A DNA stretch of 64,000 nt from Syncephalis fuscata. Its lineage: Eukaryota > Zoopagomycota > Zoopagomycetes > Zoopagales > Piptocephalidaceae. Shown here piece after piece: positions 38,262 to 48,519 of this stretch. The notes beneath the pieces were generated by a model. It ran no database searches, was not told where the DNA came from, and was given only the letters and a program-made list of their open reading frames with translations. The stretch's first letter is position 1, and each line of letters opens with the position of its first letter. Location of the stretch: positions 186,001 through 250,000 of the forward strand of contig JAHLTZ010000004.1 in assembly GCA_025786725.1 (NCBI GenBank), in the 5' to 3' direction. The position numbers were made by a program, and so were the translations under genes.

Positions 38262-39882
38262 TTCTGTTAATATAAGTTATCAAACACACACAGTTTACAG
38301 TATATGCTTAGTAATAGTTGATCAGTATATAATGCCACTTACAAGCTATTAATGCAAGTTAGTAGACAGATAATATGCATGACATATTTTTAATATATAG
38401 CTTATTAATATTTAATATTACTTACAACCTATTGGATACATACAATGCATGACATATGCTTAGTAGATAGCTCATCAATATACAATATAACTTACCAACT
38501 ATTGATACAAATTATTAAATATACAAATCGTGTATGATATATGTTTAATATATCATTTATTAATATCTGATACTACTTACGACCTGTCGATACAAGTTAT
38601 TAAATACACAATATGCATTACGTATGTTTAGTATATATTTTAATAATATAAAATACTACTTACCGACTAGTAATCCAGGTTATTAAATACACAGTACATG
38701 ATATGTTTAGTATATAGCTTATTAATGAACAACAGTACTTACCTTCTATTAATACAAATTATTAAACACACATGATACACAACGTGTGTTTAGTATATGG
38801 CTAATTGATGTGCAGTGACACTTACCAACTAAAATTACAAATTGTATATAATATATGCTTAGTATATAGTTAATTGTATACAATGGTACTTACAATCTGT
38901 TGATACGAATCATTAGACACACAGGATGCATTATATATGCTTAGTATATAGTGAATCAATATAAAATGCCACTTACTCTCTATTAATACAAGTTATCAAA
39001 TACACGCAATGTATAGTATATGATTAGTATATGAATCATTAATAGATAATGGTGCTTACCTTCTATTAATACAAATTATTAAATACACATGATACACAAC
39101 ATGCGTTTAGTATATAGCTAATTGACGTGCAGTAATACTGACCAACTATTGATACAAGTTATTGAACACAATTCGTGTATGATATATGTTTAGTTTATAA
39201 GTAATTAATATATAATGGCACTTACAAACTAGCAATGCACGTTATTGAGCACGCAGTGCATGGCATATACTTAGTGGTAATTAATCAATATATAATTCCA
39301 CTTACCGACTATTAATACAAGTTATAAAGTAAACATAGCACATAATATACGTTTAGTATATAGCTTATTAATGTACACTGCCGCTTACTTTCTATTATGT
39401 TATTATTTTCGATGCAAACAATAGTTAGCCAAATAAATAAATAATACTTTCCACGGTAGTTTACCTCCTATTAATATAAATTCAGTATATTAGCATTATT
39501 AACGTGGCACTTTATTTATTGTTTTATATTAAACTTACTCTTAGATAATGGTACTGGTTTATTCGTTTTTGATCAACAAGCAATCATTAATTAGTAATTT
39601 ATTAAAAACTTATGATTAATACTTACCGTCTGCTTAAATGTATTTATGGCGTTTATCACATGTATAGCAACATACAGTAAGTACAGGAACAATAATCTAT
39701 AATCAGGACTTACCAGCTAACATAACCATTAGTTAGCTATAATGCTAGAAATACACCAATATGCACATTTATTATAATTGTAACATACCACGATGAGCTA
39801 GAGCTGGCATAGCATCCACCATAGCCATATTGGCGACAAGAGCTACGATAATGGTGCAGATGATGGAAATAGAAAGCTTCAT
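38262..39882 (-). CDS. Secreted peptide precursor encoded by 3-nt microexons, copy B (divergent peptide)
   Basis: Same architecture as copy A. Exon 1 (39789-39882, 94 nt) starts MKLSISIICTIIVALVANM, a signal peptide, and ends in phase 1. Exons in transcript order (lower coordinate): 39714 CTG, 39627 ACG, 39539-39553 TACCATTATCTAAGA, 39465 GAG, 39389 AAA, 39306 TCG, 39226 TTT, 39143 TTG, 39060 AAG, 38977 AGA, 38894 ATT, 38826 TTG, 38743 AAG, 38664 TCG, 38581 GTC, 38496 TTG, 38426 GTT, 38343 CTT, 38261 AAG. Joined: ADVPLSKR, then EIVFEENFEVGLGS and a TAA split as T|AA. The KR site is kept, but the 14-residue mature peptide is acidic and unrelated to the proline-rich peptide of A, C and D. One donor is GTCAGT (after 39143), two are GTAAGC. 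No stop arises in 20 consecutive junctions. Confidence 0.7.
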
Positions 39883-40020
39883 GGTGATATCGATCTGTTG
39901 AAACAAGCAAGTAGAATGAGCAATAGAGCCTGTTTACGTAAAGTAGATAGTAGCGTAAAACAAGTAAAAGTAAACTTTTGCGTAAGTGGTAAAATGTGAT
40001 AAAACGTAACAGTGTGATAA

Positions 40021-40528
40021 CGAAAATGTTTACTCCAAATAAACTGTGTGCATATTTAAATAATGCTAATGTGGGTGATTGGAGTGTATATATGATGGTA
40101 CCGTATATATATATATATATATATGGAAACGTATAACGTGGATGATATCAATGCGGTAACGTAATACGTATTGATTCTCAGGTTACATATGTATATACAG
40201 CACATGTTACATAGCAAGTATTTAGCAGAAAGTAAATGTGCTGAGGATACCGTTAGCTATTGTGTAAGTTGTGTAAACTATTTAAATCTATAATTGTGAT
40301 GAGGCATCACATTTTACTTTCTGCTAAATACTTGCTATGTAACATGTGCTGTATATACATATGTAACCTGAGAATCAATACGTATTACGTTACCGCATTG
40401 ATATCATCCACATTATACGTTTCCATATATATATATATATATATACGGTACCATCATATATACACTCCAATCACCCACATTAGCATTATTTAAATATGCA
40501 CACAGTTTACTTGGAGTAAACATTTTCG
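40021..40528. repeat. Long near-perfect inverted repeat 5' of gene B
   Basis: Left arm 40021-40240 and right arm 40308-40528 are near-perfect complements over ~220 nt, including cgaaaatgtttactcc against its mirror at 40513-40528 and an inner end at tttagcagaaagtaaa. The ~67-nt loop (40241-40307) resembles the upstream region of cassettes A, C and D (gttagct...aactatttaaatct, ending gaggcatca). Thus the 5' flank of gene B was duplicated in inverted orientation. The arms start about 140 bp upstream of the gene B start codon. Confidence 0.88.
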
Positions 40529-41383
40529 GTACCACATTATTACATATTTATGCTTTGGTCATTTTACATGGAAATTGAATTTTATTTGTTACGTATATGC
40601 TAGCTGCAGTTCTTCAAAGCATAAAAGTATACTGATTGGTTCGTATATTCATTTATGTTCGGCATTGTGATTTAGTTGCAAGAATAAACATTTTACTTTA
40701 GCACTGTGCTACAGTCTGTTGATATGGGTTTATTTAGCAATCACTTGTGGACATGAATTATTGACTGCTGCCTAACAACACTTCCAATAGCAGAGCATTC
40801 AATTTTAGCATTGCTGTCATCGATTGTTCAACCATACAGCAATGTAACAACACTAGGCTGCACTGATTTGGCAATCTCCGTCAAATATATCCAGTGTTGA
40901 ATGTACGGCGGCAACATACAAATACTAACCAGTGACAATTTAAATGCACAAGTGATTTATTTGGCAATGACTCAAAGAATAGTTATCTGTTTATTATATC
41001 CATAGTGGTTTATTATAGGCGCACACATCAAATTGCTAACAATTCAAGACAAACTACATCAGGACAAGACTGTGGCATTGAAACTCATAGCAATATCACA
41101 TTCTAAGCATATTCTTACCAGTCTGTAAATCCATGGCAATACTGTCATCATTCCAATAACTATGGCTATATTCAATGAATATTGCTTTCAACACTTAATA
41201 TAAAGACAATTTTTAATAAAGTAATTTTTATTTCATATATACTGACAAAAGAACGACAACGATCATATTGCAGCGGAACAGTTCTAATTAAAATAATGTT
41301 GATTATGATAATCCAATTTTTACTTGTATCAAATTTGTGTGCAATTTCATAACCAAATATTACATTTTTTAATTTTTATTAGT

Positions 41384-42694
41384 ATGCCAATCTTGAATCC
41401 ACAGCAAGAGTGGGAGTTGTTGCAGCATTTAGAGCACTATCCCGGTCGGCTACCGGTACAAGCTGCACGGCTAAGACGACGCTTGCATTTGCGTAGAGTA
41501 GGTGCTTATTAATTGGGGGCACTACCGCAGCTAACCAATTAATAGGTAAGACGCGGGCTCGGTGTAAGGAATTTCGACTTGGACACTTGGGTGACGCGCC
41601 ACTTACACTCGGGTCAAGCAGCTGAGCCACTGCCTACGCGCCAAGAAATAGCCCAAAGAGGTGCAAACAGTGATGATCTTACCAACTATCAGGCAAGTAG
41701 TAGAAACGAGTGATTAGTGATAGATAGCTAATACTTGCTATCAGTTGACGTCGACTTTGTATCGAAATTCGTTTGAATACCGTCTACTTGGGCGATCCTC
41801 TGCATCACTAACGACTGAAGAGCCATGGATAAGTACTTACATTGGACGTAAGCTGCGGCCGTTTATATGGCGTGATTATGAGTCGCGTCCACCTCGTTTG
41901 CAACTACTACTTGATATTCATTGCCGGTAAATTGATACTATACTTCAAACATCTATATTAATGACCACTAATACAATCATAAATTAAATATAGAGCCACC
42001 GTAGACAACGATACTGATCATAACAGTGATGCATATATTCCTGGATCCATTGATTTTTGCTACTTTCAAAAGTGTCATCTCTCACAAGTCAACTTTTTAT
42101 TAGAGCTACTATTTTGGCCAGGGATTGACAGTAAGTGGATAGCGTAACAACAACAGCAATATCTCATCATTAATATGTGTATGGCATTAGTGACAGAGGC
42201 GCTACTGTATCCGGATTTCAGCGTTATAGCCTTGTATAAACGGATTGTTGTCGGATGTGCCTTTATGACACCAGAGGCCTATGTAACCTATGTTGGTGTA
42301 GCACCAGGATGGGAACGAGCAAATATTGGACGGTAAGTAAAGAAAGTTAAATCATCATGTGTAGCTGATTAGCCGCTAATCTATGGCATAGATTTATGAT
42401 GTATCATTTAATACAAGCAAGTATTGTTTGCAATGATTATTTTAGATAACTTATACTTTTACCTGTAGCTGTCGGGTGGCAAAGATGTAATCCTACATGT
42501 ATCGGCCAATAATCCAGCTATGGTATGTAGTAAACGGTTTAAAGTAACTCTAGTTGATACTATTAAATTATTAGATCATGTATCAACAGTTTGGATTCAA
42601 GCCAGAAGAATTTATTATTAATTTCTACGATAAATACCTTCCGGAAGATAGCCGGTTGTGTAAAAATGCATTTCTACTTCGACTACGTCGATAA
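41384..42694 (+). CDS. KAT14: KAT14/CSRP2BP-type GNAT acetyltransferase, copy 1
   Basis: Eight exons (41384-41497, 41546-41692, 41745-41926, 41994-42130, 42191-42332, 42392-42416, 42469-42522, 42575-42694), 288 residues. The second half is strikingly like the C-terminus of animal KAT14, a histone acetyltransferase of the ADA2A/ATAC complex: YIGRKLRPFIWRDYESRPP, LFWPGIDMTEALLYPDFSV, YVGVAPGWERANIGRFMMYH, GKDVILHVSANNPAMIMYQQ, FGFKPEEFIINFYDKYLP and a final RLRR. Acetyl-CoA binding is expected at the GWERANIG loop. It is much shorter than the animal protein, which has a long N-terminal region. Two introns have GC donors (after 41692 and 42416). Its stop is 147 bp from that of RIB3, convergent. 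Confidence 0.88.
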
Positions 42695-42841
42695 ACTATT
42701 ATGTACACATTACTGATTAAATACATACTTTATTATTTATGTCATATCCCCAAAACAGCCATATGCTTAATGATACGTATAGACAGTAGTAAAGAAAGAC
42801 ACAATGATTTTATATAAAATGATGCCACAGTTATATAGAAG

Positions 42842-43668
42842 TTAGTTTTTTGTAGCTAGTTTGCGACGATGATCGGCCAGATCAGCAATGCTAATCATTT
42901 TAAGGTTCCATTGCTTGGCGAATTTGTAGCAGTCATCCCTGCGAGCCATTGTACCGTCGTCATTTACAATCTCACATAAAACGCCAGCTGGATACAGTCC
43001 TGATAATTCACAAAGATCTAGTAATTGTCAGTATAGTTAGCAATCGGCTATTAATTGTGTCATAATATTTCATCGTTGCTTACCGATGGAGGCCTCAGTA
43101 TGGCCGGGACGCACAAGAACACCGCCTTCAGTGTAGCGCAAAGGGAAAATGTGGCCTGGTTTGGCAAATGCTTCAGGATCGAAAGTTTCCGAGTTGGCCA
43201 ATTGGCGCAAAGTAAGTGCTCGATCAGCTGCAGATATACCTGTCGTGGTACCTGTAGAGAAAAATAGTCGTGCATAAGTAAGCATGTTTAAGCACAAACA
43301 AGTTCAGCAAGTTACTTACCAATTTTATAGTCAACGGTAACAGTAAATGCCGTGTTAAATGATTCAGAATTCTTGGGCACCATCAACGGCAGTTCAAGCT
43401 GCTCAAGACGCTCCTTGCGAAGAGGACAACAAATAACACCACTCGTGTAGCGTACCATAAACGCAATATCCTGCGCGGTAACGTTCTCGGCGGCAATAAT
43501 AAGGTCGCCTTCGTTTTCGCGATCTTCGTTGTCGACAACGACCAGGAACTTGCCAGCAGCAAAGTCTTTTAGTGCTTCGGGAATACTGTCGAATTGCATA
43601 TTGAAACTGTCGTTATCACCGCTGGTAGCAGACAAGGCTGATGTGCCATTATGTTCAATAGGAGACAT
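42842..43668 (-). CDS. RIB3: 3,4-dihydroxy-2-butanone 4-phosphate synthase, copy 1
   Basis: Riboflavin-biosynthesis enzyme converting ribulose 5-phosphate to dihydroxybutanone phosphate and formate. Three exons (43320-43668, 43084-43251, 42842-43017). All family signatures are seen: [20 protein letters not shown] (acidic metal/substrate loop), [66 protein letters not shown], and [22 protein letters not shown]. It is full-length for a monofunctional RIB3 (230 residues), without a fused GTP cyclohydrolase II. The start ATG at 43668 is preceded by an AT-rich leader. It shares a ~930 bp divergent promoter region with NDE1. Confidence 0.95.
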
Positions 43669-44602
43669 GATAAACAAGAATTATTGTTTAGTATAAAAGG
43701 TATCGACTCGCCAGCTGATGAGAATAAAACAAGTTAAAACAGAGAAAATGGAGACAAAGAGATAGAAGTGGCAGCAGTAAAAAGAAGAAAGCAAGAGCAA
43801 GACGTATTATCGTAAATTATACGTATGCAATTACGTGTACAAGTGGATATGGTTATCAGAAAGCGTTTGGATATGACGTGGTGTATCGATCACTGGTTGG
43901 CCGTAGAAGCGAAGGTGGTGATCGTGGTGATATACTAAAACAAATACGAATTGGCCAGTAACAAGTGATACGCAAAAAGTTAATTGGTTTTTTATAATTC
44001 CCATTGGTCAATGGTAAAACCACGGCGATATTTATACTCACATTGCTCGGCCAATACAATAGTAATGTTGATTTGTGATCCGCCTTGGAGCATTACAAAC
44101 ACTGATACTCACGGCCATAAATTACCACGATAACGCCATGTAAAAAACCAATGATGTTGAGCAAATGAATATGGCTGACAAAGCATTAAACCGCGGTGAT
44201 TAGCCACTGCTTGACTACTGAATATCAGCAACTATACAATAGCGTATTAACAAGTAGATTACATATTTTAATTGTTTATTGTAGCTTATTTACATGTATA
44301 GTAAAGTGTATTTGGGTAAAGTATTATTCAACTTTTCTCCATCACATGTTAATGGGTCGGAATTATTAGATGATTAATCAGCGTCCTTTAGAATGATTAA
44401 GCAAATGGCAGTTTATGAATTTGATAGTTTTAATTTATACAGTCAATTAAAGATCAGCATTTGGCAATAGCAACGCTATACGTCATCAATGACGGATTTA
44501 GCAGTGCCCTGCCGATCCATGTAGTGAATAGGCATTGTCCTGTCGAGGCTTGTTCCATGTTACTGCTGCACAACTACATAATATATTTTACACGATTTCA
44601 GT
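43669..44602. promoter_or_regulatory. Divergent intergenic region between RIB3 and NDE1 (copy 1)
   Basis: About 930 bp between two divergent start codons. No gene is supported; short open frames here lack motifs. It should hold both promoters. The same region recurs at 54438-55371. Confidence 0.5.
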
Positions 44603-47247
44603 ATGAGATATTTGCTACAGACTAGACAATTTGCAACGCGGGTTGGGCGGCAACACTGGACGACGGGTAGCCGAACAACCACAGTGGTCGGTGCACGTCT
44701 GGCCAGTACAAAGTCCGCGCTGACTGAGAAAGTAGTGTCGGCGCCTACAGGTGGTAGACAGCGTAACTGGCGCTCAGTCGCTATGACATCGGCTGCATTG
44801 GCTATTGGCGGTGCTTCTGCATTCTATTTACTAAGTCGGCAAACACCACTAGCACTTGAACCAGAGCATCAAGCCTCACCAGCAATCACGGCCATCGATC
44901 CTAATCGTCAGCCAACTAAGCCTCGATTGGTTATCCTTGGTTCTGGCTGGGGTGTACGTAGATTGACTGGCAATCAATCATAACTACAATTACTAACGGC
45001 TAATACAATTGATAGGCCACCTCACTGTTAAAAGCAATCGATACGAACAAGTATGAAGTAACGGTTGTTTCGGTAAGATAAATCATCATTTATTTATTTA
45101 TTCATTAAATTTATAATATTAGCCCACAAATTACTTTTTATTCACGCCATTGCTACCATCAGCCACGGTTGGCACTGTTGAATTAAGGTAGGTATTACTA
45201 CTGTTAACCATCTATCTGCATTTGTTTTAACACTATTTAACAGATCGTTGATTGAGCCTATCCGTAAACTCCTTAAACCACTTAATGGCCGATTTATTGA
45301 GGTAAATAGACTGCTAATTGGATATGATGGTTGGTAATGAAACATCTGTATTTAGTGTGAATCATCAAATATTGATTTTGATAACAATACTGTGAAGTTA
45401 CAAGATAAAAATGGCAACGTAGCCGACTTGCCTTATGACAAGGTAATCCACCGTTTATTTATCTATTATTTTTAATGTACTTATACGCAACATCGATCAA
45501 TCTACAGTTGGTTATTGCTGTCGGATCAAAAACAAATAGTATGGGCGTGTCTGGTGTTGAGCACTGCTGCCAATTGAAAACATTTGGAGATGCTGCCCAC
45601 ATCCGTCATAAGATCATGGACAACTTTGAACGAGCTTCTTTACCAACAACTTCTCCTCAAGAACGTGAACGCCTACTAAGCTTTGTCATTTGTGGTGGCG
45701 GTAAGATAAATAATAGATAAATAATAGTGTACAGTACTAATATATATATATATATTGTAATTTCAGGTCCAACAGGTAATCGTCAACAAGTTTAGTCAAT
45801 TAATTTAGTGTAATTAATACATCAATCACATTTAGGCGTTGAATTTGCTGCCGAGTTATACGAATTTTTAACTGAAGATCTAGTTAATTATGTAAGATGA
45901 GTTCTTTACATTTAATATTACTTTCACTAACTTACCTTTATTTCTATTTTAGTTCCCTGAAATACCAGTCAACGATGTGCGTGTATCGATTATCCAATCA
46001 CAAGACCATATTCTTAATACATACGATCGAATCATCTCCCAGTTCGCCGAGGTAATAGATAAAATATCATTGCTACTACTATTAAATTAATGTATTGTTA
46101 AACAGAAACACTTGAAGTCAACCAATATCGATGTATTGGCCCGTACTCGAGTTACTCGTGTTGAGCCTGATCATATCGTTTTTAAACGTAAAGACGAGAA
46201 TGGCAAACTAAGTGATGCAGAATCAGAACTACCATTTGGCCTTTGTCTTTGGTCAACAGGCATTGGTAAGTGACACTAACTGCTGATATACTGCTTTAAT
46301 CTAATCATAACGATAATATAACAGGTATTTGTCCTATGGTAAAAACAGTAAAGGAACATCTAGGCGCTGCCCAACAAAAGGCACGTGCTCTAGCTACAGA
46401 TGATCAACTACGTGTTCGTGGTGTTACCGCCGAAAATGTCTATGCCATTGGTGATTGCGCCAGTATTGAGAATCCACGCTTGATTGACAATATTGTTGAA
46501 TTCTTTACTGCTGCCGATACAAATAAGGATGGCGTGCTTGATAAAGAAGAGTTTCAACAGCTGGGTCAAACACTGAAGCATAAATATCCACATACATCGG
46601 AACATTTGCTTAAATTGAACGATTTGTTTGAGGAATTCGATGTTGACAAATCTGGTAAGTACAGTCGTTATAATTGTTTATTTAAACAAACATAACAACA
46701 ACTATTATGCTATAGGCACACTTGATAAAAACGAATTGCGTTCTATGCTACAGGCAATCGACCGTCAAATGACAAATCTACCCGCTGTAAGTCGTGTAAA
46801 TGATTAACACCATGTATCAACTGCTAATATTTTATTTTAATAGACGGCCCAAGTAGCTAGTCAACAGGGCAAATACATGGCCAATAAGTTGAACAAGCTA
46901 TCGGAATATGCTAAAGCGGCACCAGCTATTGGATACACGTTCCCTAAAGATGAGGAGGAAAACAAGCCCTTCAACTATAGTCATTTAGGCTCACTTGCCT
47001 ATATTGGCAACGCAGCAGTGGCCGACTTTGGATCAGGACGTGCTTATACAGGTGGATGGGCGGGCAAGTACTTGTGGCGAGGTGCCTATTGGAATGAACA
47101 GGTAATGCGTCAATAGAAGCCACGTCATCTATAACTAGAGTTATTGATATTGGTATTGCTATTTAGGTCTCATTGCGTACACGTACATTATTGGCCATTG
47201 ACTGGACAAAGGAACTGCTATTTGGTCGAGATATATCGCGTGCGTAA
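44603..47247 (+). CDS. NDE1: Type II NADH:ubiquinone oxidoreductase with EF-hands (external NDE), copy 1
   Basis: Mitochondrial alternative NADH dehydrogenase, which passes electrons from NADH to ubiquinone without pumping protons. A basic presequence (MRYLLQTRQFATRVGRQHW) and hydrophobic segment (SVAMTSAALAIGGASAFYLL) lead to the FAD-binding RLVILGSGWG, PTNYFLFTPLLPSATVGTVE, the NAD-binding FVICGGGPTGVEFAAEL and GVTAENVYAIGDCA. EF-hands follow directly: DTNKDGVLDKEEF and DVDKSGTLDKNEL, as in calcium-regulated fungal and plant external enzymes. The C-terminus gives GSLAYIGNAAVADF and the WKGAYW-like WRGAYW. One internal exon is only 9 nt (45767-45775, GTCCAACAG, the GPTG turn). The last exon ends at TAA 47245-47247. 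Confidence 0.93.
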
Positions 47248-47458
47248 TTCTATCGTATCAATGTTATTCATTATTACAGTAGGGTTTGTTGTTTATATTA
47301 TTATTGAATGGTCTACAAATAACTATTCTATGCATTATCTTATCACAACAAACATTTATTAAGCATCTTTGGTGTTGCAGCTATCAATTGTCCATTCTTC
47401 TCATATCATTAGACAAGTCCATGTTCCAAAATCTATAGCAAATGTTAATGGCCTATGC

Positions 47459-48261
47459 CTAATATTGATAGCAGTTACTAACCTTTTTTGGCTCCATAAA
47501 CGCTAGCCAGTCTGAAGTGGCTGTTGGTAATAGTCCCATAGCCGATAACTTGTAAATACCCAGCAAAATAGTTAGTACATTCATTAGTACAAATACTAGT
47601 TTGGGCAGTGTCAATTCGCCAGCAGTACGCGTTCCTTTAATCTCAAATCGCTCAAATGCTATAGTCTATGTTAAATTGCTGTTTCTAATCTTTATTGCAT
47701 CTATATTGTTTACCTGTATTCAAGCTCATAATAGCCTTAACTGGCTGAAAGAATAACATCGCCGTAATCATAATACTAAAGATTTGCACACCATTGCCGC
47801 TCATCCATAGCATAAATCCATTCATAGGCAATGATTTTCCCGGTGCCAATGCCGCATCCCATGCTCTCTAAATAGTGACGATTACAAAGCTGTTAGTCTT
47901 ACAGCACAACGACTAAACTGTCGTTGTTATAGTCTACCTTAATTTTCAAGTTGGCATGTGCGTCTACCGAGTCTGTTCGGCTATGTTTCTAGCAGTTCAA
48001 TAAAATAACTGGTTAACATAATATTGCTACAGCGTGGCCTATATATATATTTACTATGTTTCCTTTACTACTTTTGCCTGAACCAGCAATGAAGCCAAGT
48101 GGGTCTTTTGGTGCACTACGTGGTCCACGATTCCTATCATCAGAATCTTGTTCAATATCCTCATCTACCTATTGCCAGAAGTTAATAACTTACTTGGAAC
48201 GGTCCAACGTAGAAAAGTCAAATGCCCACTTGCGTGTAGCAGCAGTATTTTTGTTACTCAT
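47459..48261 (-). CDS. EMC4: ER membrane complex subunit 4, copy 1
   Basis: EMC4 is a subunit of the ER membrane complex, which inserts transmembrane segments. Start ATG at 48261 gives RKWAFDF, then a hydrophilic linker with RGPRSAPKDPLGF, KHSRTDSVDAHANLKIK, and the conserved core RAWDAALAPGKSLPMNGFML, WMSGNGVQIFSIMITAMLFF, then KLVFVLMNVLTILLGIYKL and GLLPTATSDWLAFMEP. The family's W..AL.P.K..PMN.FM.YM.G and LP...SDWLAF are intact. The first intron (near 48180-48215) is unclear: the obvious GTAAGT donor and the nearest acceptor would leave a 25-nt intron out of phase. I read the end as the in-frame stop 47459-47461; an extra 3' intron is possible. Confidence 0.82.
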
Positions 48262-48519
48262 TGACACAGTGTTGAAAGGAAAAGGAAGTGTGTTGAATAC
48301 ATTTAATATTACTTGATTATTGATATTTAATTTATTTATTAATGTTATGATGCTCCTTCATAAACGACATAATAGTTGCATTATACCATATAATGCATTT
48401 ATAGTTTTTCAGTTAATAGATGGCTTTTAATTACGCTGAATTATTCATCATCAAGTTTTACTGTTTATTGATTAGCAAGTTTGTGTCAGTGAATGTATTT
48501 GTTATTTTCTATAGTTATT

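Larger units (their letters stand above)
37770..40590 (-). repeat. Cassette B: diverged copy of the microexon cassette
   Basis: The 3' region (37770-38240) and overall layout match cassettes A, C and D, but the gene and introns are substantially diverged and the 5' flank is replaced by a long inverted repeat (40021-40528). To its right, 40591-41275 is the ~685 bp segment that also follows cassettes C and D. The conserved 3' open frame seen in A, C and D is broken here by single-base deletions. Confidence 0.8.

Noticed and set aside
43856-44059. 67-residue open frame between RIB3 and NDE1
   Set aside because: It is duplicated only because the whole unit is duplicated, and shows no family signature.
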